Source: Temnopleurus reevesii
Taxonomy: Eukaryota; Echinodermata; Echinoidea; Temnopleuroida; Temnopleuridae
Direction: 5' to 3'
Assembly (NCBI GenBank): GCA_036244855.1
Contig: BQKZ01000344.1
Coordinates: forward strand, 13,456-58,486
DNA length: 45,031 nucleotides
Shown: positions 20,988 through 32,076 of the stretch, piece by piece
Position numbering within the stretch: the stretch's first letter is position 1
Layout: each line of letters opens with the position of its first letter
Notes under the pieces: generated by a model
What the model saw: only the letters and a program-made list of their open reading frames with translations
Told to the model about the DNA's origin: nothing
Databases searched by the model: none
Program-made: the position numbers and the translations under genes

Positions 20988-22590
20988 AATATGGGAAGAA
21001 CAGGAGAGAGATGGAAAGAAGAGAAGAGATACGGGAAGATCAGAAGAAAGGTAGAAATGGAGACATAGAGGAGAGAAGATGAAGAAGAACCGAATAGACG
21101 AAAAAATTAAAGGGTGTTTGGTGAAACATAATATGAGGAAGGTAGGAAAAATTAACGAAAAATAAACAAGATGAATTCAAAGTAAATAGCAGAAAGATAC
21201 CTGTACAGTCATTGGGACAGGGGTATTGCGAAAAGGTAATCGGCTAAAGCACAGGATAAATTCATAATGTGGGAATCATTTTTTTAAAAGAGGAAAATGG
21301 CATCTACCTATGTATGGGCATTCGAGTAATCAATAGTTTGGAAGAAGAGTGCCTATAATGATATTGGTGCAAAGGAAGTGGAGCAGGGAAGGGGATTATA
21401 AAGAGGCTCACCGGTCCCTGATGGCCATTCTCGAGTCAGACCCCATCTTCCGTCTTCACGGTCCAGCTGATCACGGACAATAACGCTCGTTTCTCTGCTG
21501 GCGCTCACACCTCGAGAGAATCATATTGCTTGGGATCCAATCTCGCTGACGATTTTGGGATGAATCTCAAAGGATTCGGAAATGATAGGCCAACTTTTTG
21601 CCGGTTTATGATTGCTGGAGTGTAGGGGAAGGAGATTGGGGATGGGAAGGAATCTGCATCCCCTACCCCAGAAAGAAATTATTCTGTAGATATTTCTGAT
21701 CACCGTTGAGGCATGTCAATTTAAAATATTTGAAATGATAATGATAGAAACAACAATTTTCATAATATATCACTTGTTTATATTACTCAATGTAATATTA
21801 TGTAAACCTGTCAAACAGACAAAAACTTCAACAGCAACAGCATCCCGCATAGTCGTATTTCTGATAGTCTTGATCCATTTCAGAATAAATATATATGAAT
21901 ATATGAAATATAGAGTGGTTCGATTGATGCCAGATGCCTATTTTCACTTTACTCCAATGTAATAATGAAAAAGAATGGAAAGTAAGATCTGTTTTCCAGG
22001 CCAGCATTTGAAACCAAACCCTGCCACGAAATAGCTTACTGCGCAGTTATGCTGACGTTTATAGTTTAATATTCATCGATGTGCATCTCACGTTGCAGTT
22101 TGGCGTTGGAGCTCCGATTGAAAAATGAATTCAGATATTTTTCCCTTCAAAAATCTGTGCCAGGGACTTGCTGGGGGCATCGTGGGGACTAAATATCCTC
22201 GGCGCAATATGAAATTTCAAAATTGAAATGAAAACCCGAGAAATGTTTTGATACTTTAATTAGATTTTCTCGTGGATGGGCAGAGAATATAATGTTTGGA
22301 TAGCGTTCCGGGGGAGACGGTCGAGGTCTTGAGTAAATAGGATCATTGTCGGGAATTGGAAAGTGTTAATACATGGATGTATTTGAGTGGAAGTAAATGA
22401 GAAGTAGTATTCATGAAGTGCTCATAATTTGACAGGTATCGTGTGAATCTTAATAAAGTATCAAGTTTATTATCTTATTTGAATTATCACGTGTTTTGTC
22501 AAGTACATGAGTATAGATTGGAATTGGCTTTTGATTTGCCAAGGCATGACGTCCTGCACTCAAAGAATAATCTTTTATTCTCACCATTTT
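20988..22590. other. Unassigned sequence after the gap
   Basis: Purine-rich (AGA-rich) at 20990-21110. A CpG-richer patch at 21400-21560 includes a T-box-like half site TCACACCT (about 21505). The rest is AT-rich. No gene recognised. Confidence 0.35.
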
Positions 22591-22591
22591 A

Positions 22592-23075
22592 TACAAACAA
22601 TAATAGAAATGGATAAGAATCATTATTCCAATGTTTGGTATTATTTTACTAGAAGTAGCAACTTAAAAGATTCTGTAAGCTTCTTTCAATAAGATTTGAC
22701 TGAACATACAGTGAGTTTTTGCTTCAATTGATAAAAGAAGCAAAAAAAAACACCCCCAAACAATAATAGAAATAAAAAAAAACAAGCAATGATAGAAATT
22801 GACAAGAATTGTTGTTCCAATGTGTGGTATTATTCTACTAGAAGTAGTAATTTTGATAATTTCCTCAACCTTTTTTTCCAATAAGATTTCCCGATCATGT
22901 AATGAGTTTTTGCTTCAATTGATGATAGAAACAAACAAACAAACCTCAAAATAGATAAGAATAGTTTTTCCAATGCTTGGTCTTGTTCTACATTTAAGTA
23001 GCAATTTTAATGATTACAAAGTGATTTCACTGAACACGCAATGAGTTTTTTTTGCTCCAATTGATGATTCATCAA
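22592..23075. repeat. Tandem repeat, 150-190-bp unit, three diverged copies
   Basis: Anchor motifs recur in order three times: GATAAGAAT or GACAAGAAT, then TTCCAATG, TTGGTATTATT, CTAGAAGTAG, AATAAGATTT, and GAGTTTTTGCTTCAATTGAT. Anchors start at about 22612, 22801 and 22954. (CAAA)n tracts sit at the unit joints. The small frames here are derived from the repeat. Confidence 0.8.
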
Positions 23076-24605
23076 AGAAACACTGAGCATCATGCTGTGA
23101 TGATATATTGGAAGATCTTAAAAGACGTATGATGAGCAATTTGCAAGGGTGAGAAAACGACATCAATCTTTTGGCAGAGTTTAAAAATGTAAAGATTCTG
23201 TGATCATTTACAAGGTAACAATCCACATGATATCCGCCAATATAATGGGAATACTGAAATGAGATTTTGAAGAGTTTCATCAGACTTGTGTTGGCTTTTA
23301 ATTGCCTTAATTGCCTTGGATGAAAGTAACAATTTGTAGAGTAGGAATCATAGTTCAATTGATGTAAATCATAGCTTATTGGAATCTTAAAACGTTGTAA
23401 TATGATATTGATACCAAAAAAACAATATGTATGATAGATTTTATTGATTCTTTATACATCGACCCTATTTATTCTATTGGACGACAAAATAAAACCCACA
23501 GAAATACAATTAATATTTTTCAGAATTATAATGCAACATAGACAATGCAACATTAGAGAAGTAATACAATACAGTAAAATGAAAGAAGTAATTATTAGAC
23601 AAGAATTAAAAAAAAGAGCAAGTCACAGAAAATGTAGTCTCATTTTAAAAAGAAATTAGTTCAACTTTTCTCATTCTAAACCACCCAAACATTTTTCCAT
23701 GATAATGGTACAGCTACAGGTTATTTTCAAATTGACAAGAAAACTTTAATCAACTAAAAATACCACCATAACCTCCCCCCTCCTCCCCCTCCTCCCCCTC
23801 CAAAAAAAGTTTTTTTCCTTCTATCCAGTTTATCAAGTTTTGGTAATGACCAGAAAATTTATGTTCCCAGAATAGCACAAAGCATGAAAAGAATGATCAA
23901 AACTCTAAATAAATGATATGTTCCAAATGATTTTGCAAGAAAACGTATAATGACAGAGAACTAAGCAAATGAATGTTCAGAATATGGGATTATTATTACA
24001 CTGTCCCACAGTCTGCTTTCTGTGTTGGGCAGAGTGAAAAAGGAAGTGGTAACCAAAACCTACTTTGTTAAATTTCCCATCTCAATACATTCTTTTCAAT
24101 ATCTATCACTGTCCCAACCACCTATTTTCCAAATCAAACGTCTTTACTACTGACTTCACGATCCACAAGTACTCAATGTTAGCTTCAAAATATGTGCTTA
24201 AAAAGAGTAGGGGCTTGTTACCCCCACTTCACTTCAACAAATGCTCCCATTTCGCATTTCAATCAGTTTTCAATTGGAGTAGTATAGCAATCAATCAGGA
24301 ATTAATTGAAGTGTTCAGAATAAGCTCCTTACAGTCAACGCTTGGGAGTTCCAGATTTTGTAATCCTCTCGTTGCCTTCAAATACAATATATTAAGAATT
24401 TTTGACAGGAATAAAGAAAGGAGTTATTCATCATGGCTTAGCTTTTTGGTCAAAATACAAATTTGTATTCATTAGATAGCTTTGCCTTGTACCCAATTTA
24501 GATGTTTTTCCAGGATGTTTATCTGAAAAATATCCTTAGGAATGTTTGCTTTTCATTGTTATTCATTTGCCTGAAACCTGGGAAGAATGTAGGATCCATT
24601 TTTAT
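23076..24605. other. Unassigned AT-rich stretch
   Basis: Contains a CTCC/CCCCT pyrimidine tract at 23772-23803. The 114-codon minus-strand frame (23014-23358) and 136-codon plus-strand frame (24065-24475) are AT-rich with no visible domain and are not considered genes. Confidence 0.4.
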
Positions 24606-24853
24606 ACACAGCAGAAATTATGGTGTTATATTTTACACCAATTTGTAACTTGTGTTTTGCCACACCATACTTTTTTTTAGGACAACACCAATTGATGCTA
24701 ATTGCACCAATGTTGAATTACACTTTATCCAAAAGTGTTGAAAACTATATTTAATATTTTGGTGTTGGATCATAATTAAATGTATAGCTTGTTCTGGTGT
24801 TGCACAAACGAAGTTTTTTGTTAAATTAACACCATGTTTTTTTTACTGCAGTA
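24606..24853. mobile_element. MITE-like element with TGGTGTTA inverted ends
   Basis: Left end CAGCAGAAATTATGGTGTTA and right end (minus strand) CTGCAGTAAAAAAAACATGG followed by TGTTAATTTAACA are similar inverted repeats. ACACCA and TGGTGTT motifs recur through the interior. About 248 bp; non-coding; ends approximate. Confidence 0.5.
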
Positions 24854-25104
24854 TAAGCTTTGTAATGTAGCAGGTTGATGTGAGAACATTGAAGGGACCA
24901 TTTTTGTGCATTTCAATATCACACTATCCAAGTTTTTTTCTGAGGGCGTTAGAGGTACAATCTTAGCTGCTTAATCATGGTTGTTTTCTTGACACCTGGA
25001 ATGCGTTCCGTAAAACCCCTCCTGCCACAAGAATGGCATTTTAATCCGCCCAGCCTCGTCTTAATGTAAGGGAATATGCTGGAGATAAATTGAAAGTTTG
25101 GGCA

Positions 25105-26845
25105 ATTCAAACGCCCGCATAGTGTTTAAGATGGAGCGTATGGTGACAGGCATGTGGCCCGTAGTGGCAAGTGATTCCCGAAAAGCATGTAGTTTGGTCG
25201 TGTACTGCAAGATTGCTCATTTGTGTAGTGTGTATATGACTGTATTATTAGCAAGAAGATAGGTGTACTAGATAAATATTCGATAGGGAGCATGAAGAAG
25301 ACGCCAAATGACCAAGCACCCATTATGAATTATAGCAAATATTATTTCTTTTTGTTGTTTTCTGAATGATCATTTTTATAGACTTTTGGGAAAAAGTCTT
25401 GATAATTCTACCCCACACCACACTGTCAGATGATTCACTTCTTTTCGTTTCCACCCTCCACCGGACACCCTCCCCCATTTTTTTCTCTAACATATTATAG
25501 TGCCCCATAATTTCTTTTTATAGTTACATTCCAATTTGGAATGCCTGGAAATATGATGCAAGAATAATTTAGATATTAATGACACAAGAAATTTGTTGAA
25601 TTAATTCTTTAAATTTGCTATCTTATGAAGATATGAAACAATTTTTTTCTTTTTCACTCATTTTTTAAATTTCTTATTTGGAGGTGGGGGGGGGGGTTGT
25701 ATTATGTAGTTTTAAACAATGATTGTGAAGCAAAAAATGAATGACAATCCTCATTAATCTATTTTTCTAATATATGATAAAACTTAGAATACACCTCCAA
25801 TGTTTTTCAATCTTGAATGTGTGTATGCCTCAACTCTGCATTTATGTGTGGGTTTACGTCAATATGTTTAAGAAAATACCCCAAACCAAATTGTTTGCTT
25901 ATTTGGGTCAACCAAATAATATTGATTTGATTTTATATTTCAAATTCACCATCTGTTATTATTACATCCAATAGGTAATTGGGATCGGAGTAAAACTGTT
26001 CTAGCTATTCATCTGCAATGAAAGTGTGGGCATAACTTAGCCCCCTCAGTAGCGTAAATGTTTTTGCTATAGGAATATCCCAGCCCCCTCAAATTGTTGA
26101 CTCGATTGAATTAATGTCTGAAAATTTACACTTTAAATACCTGTCATCAAAACCTCTTTATCTTAAAAAAAAATGTAACTGTTTTTGCAATCTACCAAAT
26201 GTGCAATATACTGAAGATATTATGAACATTTTAATCAACATGAAGATAACATTAAGTTATTGTTGTATAGTTTTTGTCTTTAATATTTGACAAAAGGATT
26301 ACCTGGTTGTTTATTGAAGCTTTTGATCATTCTGAGATTGATTTACATCAGTTAGGCTATGATTGAAGTAAGCACTCTTAATTTAGAAATGGGAGCAAAG
26401 ATTTAGAACATTGAATGATTCTGCAAGTTTGTCTGAATGTTTATGTTGCATCAGATATTTGAAAGATATGTTGGGAATTATTTTTATAAGATTTGTTTCG
26501 TTGCCACTTTCTTTTGTATGTTGTGTATATTTTCCTTTTTTATTTTGTATTTGTTGTGTTATCTTTTATGACGGAAATAAAACAAACAAACAAACAAGCC
26601 AAGTGGACCATATCAGAATCTCACCCAACAGCATTTTTTTCAATAACCCATTGCATGAGAGAAGATATAGAAATATAATTTTTATTGGCTCGCTTATCTC
26701 ACCCTTTCACAGTCCCCAACATATACTCGACCAAACAACAATTTTAAACTGTTCTCCAGATGCCTGGTTCTGAATTCCTGCCAGCTCTTCGGGCCGGCCT
26801 CCCCCAGTCCCACACGTGCTAAAATCTGATGGAGACAAACGGGCA
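25105..26845 (+). repeat. Homologous segment X (left copy), ending at single-N junction
   Basis: Colinear with 26847-28331. The first 100 bp (ATTCAAACGCCCGCATAGTG onward) and the last 70 bp (to GACAAACGGGCA) are almost identical. The middle varies: 25230-25500 is poorly alignable, 25860-26160 is closely similar, and several indels occur. The segment stops exactly at the N at 26846. The pattern fits overlapping contig ends from two haplotypes left unmerged. A real old tandem duplication is the alternative. Confidence 0.85.
26485..26606 (+). mobile_element. LINE-tail-like insertion present only in left copy
   Basis: Relative to the right copy near 28050-28085, the left copy has about 110 extra bases ending TTATGACGGAAATAAAACA and (CAAA)n, directly before the shared GCCAAGTGGACCAT. 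A polyadenylation-like AATAAA followed by an A-rich repeat suggests a 5'-truncated retrotransposon 3' end. The exact left edge is uncertain and no target-site duplication is clear. Confidence 0.45.
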
Positions 26846-26846
26846 N
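26846..26846. other. Single-N contig junction
   Basis: One N. The sequence to its left matches up to 28331, and the sequence to its right restarts at the homologue of 25105. This is the signature of a scaffold join between overlapping contigs. Confidence 0.85.
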
Positions 26847-28331
26847 ATTCAAACGCCCGCATAGTGTTTAAGATGGAGCGTATGGTGACAGGCATGTGGC
26901 CCGTAGTGGCAAGTGATTCCCGAAAAGCATGTAGTTTGGTCATGTACATCGAAGATCGCTCATTTCTGTGTAGTGTGTGTATATGACTGTAGTATTAGCA
27001 TGAAGATAAGGTGCTCTTTATAAAATGGGATTGGGATAATTTAGTAAAGAATATAGCATATTGATAAAATGATCCAATACCTATTATGGATTAGATATTA
27101 ATGATACTTTTTTATGTTTTCTGAATAATTGTTTAAAAAATTGGAGGGAAAAATCTGTATTTTATCTCATTATGACACTGTCAGAGAATTACCATTCTTG
27201 TTATCACCCTCCGATTCCCCCCCCCCCCCCATATGTGCCCCAGAGAATAAGATGCATGAATGATTTAAATATCCAATGACACAAAGAAATTTGTTAAATT
27301 AATTCTTTAAATCTGCTATCTCATGAAGATATGAAACAATTATTTAATTTTTATTCTTTTTTTTTGGTGAGGGTTCATGAATCTATTTTTTCTAACACAT
27401 GAGAAACTTAAATCATACCGCCATTTTTTCCAACTGTATGTGTGTACGGTATATGCCTCGACTCTGCATTTTTGCGTGGGTTTATTTCGATATGGTACAG
27501 AAAAATCCCAAACCAAATTGTTTGCCTATTTGGGTCAAACAGATAATATTGATTTGATTTGATTTTATAGTTCAAATTTACCATCTGTCGTTATTACATC
27601 CCATAGGTAATTAGGATTAGAATATAATTATTCTAGCTATTCCTCTGCAATGAAAGTGTGAGCATAACTTAGCCCCCTCAGTAGCATAATTGTTTTTGGT
27701 ATAGGTATATCCCAGCCCCCTCAAATTGTTGACTCAATTGAATTAATGTCTGAAAATTTACACTTTAAATACCTGTCATCAAAACCTCTTTATCGTAAAA
27801 AAAGAATGTAATAGTTTTTGTAATCTACCTAATGTAAAATATACTGAAGATATTATGAACAATTTAATCAATATGGAGATAACTTTATGTTTTTTTAGTA
27901 TTCTGAGATAGATTTATCAGTTAGGCTATGATTGAAGTATACACTGTTTCAATTTAGAAAAACAGGAGCAAAGATTTAGAACATTGAAAGATTCTGCAAA
28001 TTTGTCTGAATGTTTATGTCGCATCAGATATTTGAAAAATATGTTGGTAATTCTTTTTATTCCCAACATATATGTTTTGCTGCCAAGTGGACCATGTTAG
28101 AATCTATCAGTCAACAGTATTTTTTTCAATATCCCATTGCGCGAGAGAAGATATAGAAATAAATTTGCATTGGCTCGCTTATTTCACCCTTCCCCAGTCC
28201 CCTACATGTACTGGACCAAACACAACAATTTTAAATTGTTCTCCAGATGCCTGGTTCTGAATTCCTGCCAGCTCTTCGGGCCGGCCTCCCCCAGTCCCAC
28301 ACGTGCTAAAATCTGATGGAGACAAACGGGC
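26847..28331 (+). repeat. Homologous segment X (right copy)
   Basis: Second copy of 25105-26845. Shared blocks include TAGCCCCCTCAGTAGC, CAAATTGTTGACTC and CACTTTAAATACCTGTCATC. It lacks the LINE-tail insertion and is shorter around 27880-27910. A poly-C tract (about 27217-27230) replaces a C-rich stretch of the other copy. Unlike the left copy it runs on without a break into 28332 and beyond. Confidence 0.85.
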
Positions 28332-30694
28332 ATCTGTTACTGTTTCTCCATTGTCAAAGAAATGCCAATCTCCTCGCTGCTCGTCACGATAATTCATCAC
28401 GTTAATATTGGACATCAACGAGCAAGCGAGGGCCGATGCGAATTCCAGTCGCCATCCCGAATTCGGATGACAGGATTGCTTTTATTCGGCGTGCAAATTT
28501 TGGAAGTATTCTTTCGCGAGTGGACGTTGCCGAGCGATCGAGGGCCGATGCAAATACCAGTTGTCGTCCCCCGTTCCCCACCCCCTGAACGAGACCGACA
28601 GGATGGTTTTTAGCGCTGTCCAAGTTTTGAAAGTAGGCTTGTTAGTTTATCGTGACAGAGACCGGTGATGACAGCCCCATCCCCTTTACCCATCTCATCG
28701 CCATGACAATGCAGCATCACCTGGTTCAGAGGAGGAGGGTGTTGCTGACACCCCTTCTCAGTCTATTACTCCATCACCGAAATGATGTGCTATATAGAGT
28801 GTGTAAAAAAAATTGTATATCGTCCATAACCATATCTATCACTTGCCACTTACGTGATCTATTTTTTATCGGGCTTGGTTGAACACCTACTGTTTGTGTC
28901 GGAAATGCATTGCGCCAAAATGGGCCTGAATCCGGAGTGAACATGCCCATTCACAGGATTTTATCTTAGCCATCAATTAATGGGGATTTTATGCTATTTT
29001 GCCTGAAGTTTTATTCATGTATGCATTAATTAGAATGGACTATAGATAACTATCATTACATCTTAAATTCATGACTCGGGGAATTATCTTCAAAAGGAAG
29101 CAATCATCATGTTCGCTTATTCTGGCGCAAGGCATTTTCCTTCCTTGCACATACACACACGCAGTGTTCAGTCATGCGTGAATCAAAATTGCTTTTGTTG
29201 GTAGCACTTGATAGATGAGGTTATTGAGCATCTATTATCATGAACAAATCTTTAAAATATTTTGAACTGAATCTTTGAAACACTTCAAAAGTGTAAAGTT
29301 TTTTTTTCATACACTCTATAGACTGTCCAACAAGGAGGCAGTGGTGGCAGACACCTCACCCCTGCTCCCACCCGCCAGCCGCTCACACGATTACCCGCGA
29401 AAAGTGCAACCCCGGTAGCCCGGCCACAGATTGGAGCTGACAAATTCAATTTGCCATCGTAAACAATTGTCCCCCCTCCTCTTCAGAGTTGGCTCCCCCC
29501 TGTTGTTTTTATTGGTGTCTGGAGGTGGTAAATTTTGATTGCCACCAAGGGATGTGTGTTTAAACAGACACTATGTCATGTAATGAACGTCAAGTATCTC
29601 TCGCCAGGCTTGCCCACACTAGCCTACTATTTTGGGACCCTTACAATATTGCTTCCAATTGACCAAGTATACATTAGTCGTAGCTTTGTCAGTTTTCCCA
29701 TTGTTTACGATAAAGATGAAATAGAGACAACTGATTTTTGACAAATTCCCTGTGTTGGGATTCTATACCTTTTTGCATCATGTGTTGCAATGTATGAACA
29801 TGACATTTACTTAGTACTCTAAAAGCCAGTATTATAATGGACATACATTTTAGCAAACTCCCTGAATTTTAGACAAGTTTGCATATCAGCTGTTTTTTTT
29901 TTTCAAATATCCAGACAACGAACACAAGACCATTATTACATTACATCAGGAATAGCTGCAAATTCTATTCTGAATATGTTGGGTGAAAACTCAGAACACT
30001 GAAATATCTTGCGCCATATAGCTGATGGAGAAACTGAATCTTGCTTGGTATGACGTCAAAAATTGCTTCCTGTCCCTATTCATAAATCACTGACAATAAC
30101 CTATCCCTGAAAATACAGTTTAAAGGGAGTCTTTATTTTTTCTTCTTTCTTTCAAATTGTTTGTATCTTTTGAAGATTTGAACTTGCTTACATGTAGTAT
30201 GACATCAAAATTGTTACTTGTCCCTATTCATAAATAATTTACAATAACCTATCCTTGAAAATTCAGTTTAAAGAGAAGCTCTTTAGTGTTTTTTTTCTTC
30301 TGTATCTTCTAAAGATGTGAACTTGCTTGGTATATATTACATCAAAGATTATTTCCTGTTCCCATTCATAGAATCATGTAAATGAACCTATTCCTAAAAC
30401 TATACAGTTTAAAGAGAGTTTTTTTTCTTCTTTCAAATTGTATCTTCTGAAGATATGAATTTGTTTGGTGTGACATAAAAATGATTTCATGTTCCTATTC
30501 ATAAACCACTGACACTGACCTGGCGTGCGCCTAAAATCAAGCTGTTCGGGACAGTCATAGACTTGGGTTTTAGTTCCTGCCTGTGGGTTCGAAGCCTGGT
30601 CGCATACCGTCTTTCGGATGGAGACGTTAAGATGGCAATCCTCTTTCTCTCTTCTTCTTCTGGCGTAAATATTCAGAATTGAATGATACACGCC
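28262..30694 (+). repeat. Large near-identical block (copy 1 of 2)
   Basis: Matches 42600-45031 at a nearly constant offset of 14337-14340. Differences are scattered single bases and small indels, except a clearly diverged patch at about 28480-28560. It includes higher-G+C sequence at 28270-28720 and 29330-29480. Short frames (76 codons at 28652, 68 codons at 29535) are identical in both copies, but that only reflects the overall identity; neither has a recognisable domain. Confidence 0.9.
28427..28640 (+). repeat. Two-copy tandem repeat, about 112-bp unit
   Basis: CGAGGGCCGATGC at about 28428 and 28540, followed in both units by AAATACCAGT or AATTCCAGTC, GACAGGAT and GYTTTTA, then TTTTGGAAGTA or TTTTGAAAGTA. 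The homologous array at about 42767-42980 has a diverged second unit start. Confidence 0.65.
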
Positions 30695-30790
30695 TCTAAA
30701 CCACATCCTTTCCTTCCTTGTCCTTGAAAGTTAGAGCTTAAAGGGAGTTATTTTCCTTTTCAATTATCTTCTTTAGATGTGAAGTTAGTG
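30030..30790 (+). repeat. Tandem repeat, about 140-bp unit, four copies, last one interrupted
   Basis: The landmark TTGCTTGG (or variant) recurs at about 30041, 30184, 30323 and 30461, giving spacings of 143, 139 and 138. Each unit has CATTCATAAATCACTGACAA-like, CTATCCCTGAAAA-like, CAGTTTAAAG and a T/C-rich tract before ATCTTCTGAAGAT. The fourth unit is split: its second half (CTTGAAAGTTAGAGCTTAAA, GGGAGTTATTTTCC) resumes at 30721 after a SINE-like insertion. Confidence 0.85.
30522..30720 (+). mobile_element. tRNA-like SINE fragment inserted in tandem repeat
   Basis: About 200 bp foreign to the surrounding array. It carries a B-box-like GGGTTCGAAGCCTGG (about 30586-30600) and TCTTTCGGATGGAGACGTTA, a motif I recall from several animal SINEs. 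It ends in a T/C-rich tail. Its A box is not clear, so this may be a degenerate copy. It is shared with the second large block (44861 onward), so it predates the divergence of the two copies. Confidence 0.6.
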
Positions 30791-31445
30791 CAATGGAATC
30801 TCATAAAGAGGTCTGATATAGCAACCTTGTTATAACAAGGAGATTTTACTTGTTTATCTCTATGTATACTTTTACATTTTGGTCTTGATATAATAAGAAT
30901 AGGAATAATTCAATATAAAGAGGGAATTTTTCTATTCTCAGGGATCCCATAGAGCGAGGTTCCACTGTTATGGCAGTTGATTAACAACATATTAATTCTT
31001 TCAACCATGGCGTTTGTCATGTATTTATTTCATCCAATAACATCAGAAATTAATTTACAGCAAAATCAACCAGCTGGTTTATTATTATAATTGTTGCCAG
31101 TAGCTAATACACCCAGAATTCTGTTAATAATATAAGTTGTAAATTCTAATGTGCTGACAGTTCCATCAAATTGAACTGTCATGTCATGTCGTCCGCGCCC
31201 CTGTTCAGCCACTCGAAGCGGTTGCCACAATTGGTGGTACTTTAATATCCCTCTGGAGATTCTTGCAGTTTGCTCAAGTGCGATGGCATAGGAAATGCGC
31301 AATGGCTAATTCAATTCAGAACTTGAATTTCAACTTCGATTTTGAGCATCCCTGACAGTGTGCGCTTCGTAAAGCATATAGCATATGTCTCTCGTCCTCC
31401 GCCAACCCCTTATTGTACCAGCAAACACAGAAACACAGTCATAAG
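30791..31445. other. Unassigned sequence
   Basis: No gene recognised. AT-rich, with a slightly CpG-richer patch at 31180-31290. Confidence 0.4.
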
Positions 31446-31462
31446 TACACACACACACACAT
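31446..31462. repeat. Short (CA)n microsatellite
   Basis: About eight CA/AC dinucleotides. Confidence 0.75.
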
Positions 31463-31873
31463 CGCTATTATTCCATTCAATCTCTGGGGGAGAATTTGAT
31501 GAAATGCACAATTCATGAGGAGCGCTGACCAGAAGTCGGAAAGTCAAGATTTGTCCTGAAGGAGGGGAGACTGGTACTCCTGTTTCGATGCTCCATCACC
31601 GCTGTAGGTCATGGACAGCTGTTATGGGAATAAGGTCACCACTCTCACACATCCTCAAGTATTGTGCCACCACCGATCTATTATACCCCTCAGTCTGGCT
31701 TTTTCACTGCTTTTTAATTTTTTTCTCTCGCCCGCTCGTTCGCTTTCGTATGCTTGCGTTAACTTTTTTTTCCCCGGCATTTTGTTTCTGCTTCCTGTAC
31801 CTTTTTTGGTATACTAATTCAAGATTCTGGTTAGATGTATACAAAGTGATTTTTTTTAAGAACAAAATTAATT
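31463..31873. other. Unassigned sequence
   Basis: T/C-rich at 31690-31810, giving Phe/Leu-rich frames of 68-104 codons that look compositional. No gene supported. Confidence 0.4.
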
Positions 31874-32076
31874 TACTGAATAAGCTGAAATTTTCGCGGT
31901 AGTTTTATTTTCGCTAATTTTGCGGTTATGGCCTCGCGAAAATTTCCACTCTATATGATGCACATTCATTTGTGTACAAACACTTTCAAAAACGTGAAAA
32001 TAACAACACGCCAATGTGCCAAACTGGTCAGAAATCGCGAAAATATCTGTACGCCAAAATATTGGCTTATACAGTA
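31874..32076 (+). mobile_element. Tc1/mariner-like MITE with TA flanks
   Basis: Left end TACTGAATAAGCTGAAATTT and right end (minus strand) TACTGTATAAGCCAATATTT are inverted repeats that extend into TTTCGCG/TTTGGCG. TTTTCGCG/CGCGAAAA motifs recur inside. The outermost TA on each side fits a TA target site. 203 bp, non-coding. Degenerate relatives lie at 4335 and 42248. Confidence 0.7.

Noticed and set aside
24065..24475. 136-codon plus-strand open frame
   Set aside because: AT-driven open frame without recognisable motifs or neighbours supporting a gene.
28652..28882. 76-codon frame perfectly preserved at 42992-43222, and 68-codon frame at 29535 preserved at 43875
   Set aside because: The whole 2.4-kb block is almost identical between copies, so preservation says nothing about coding. 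No domain seen.
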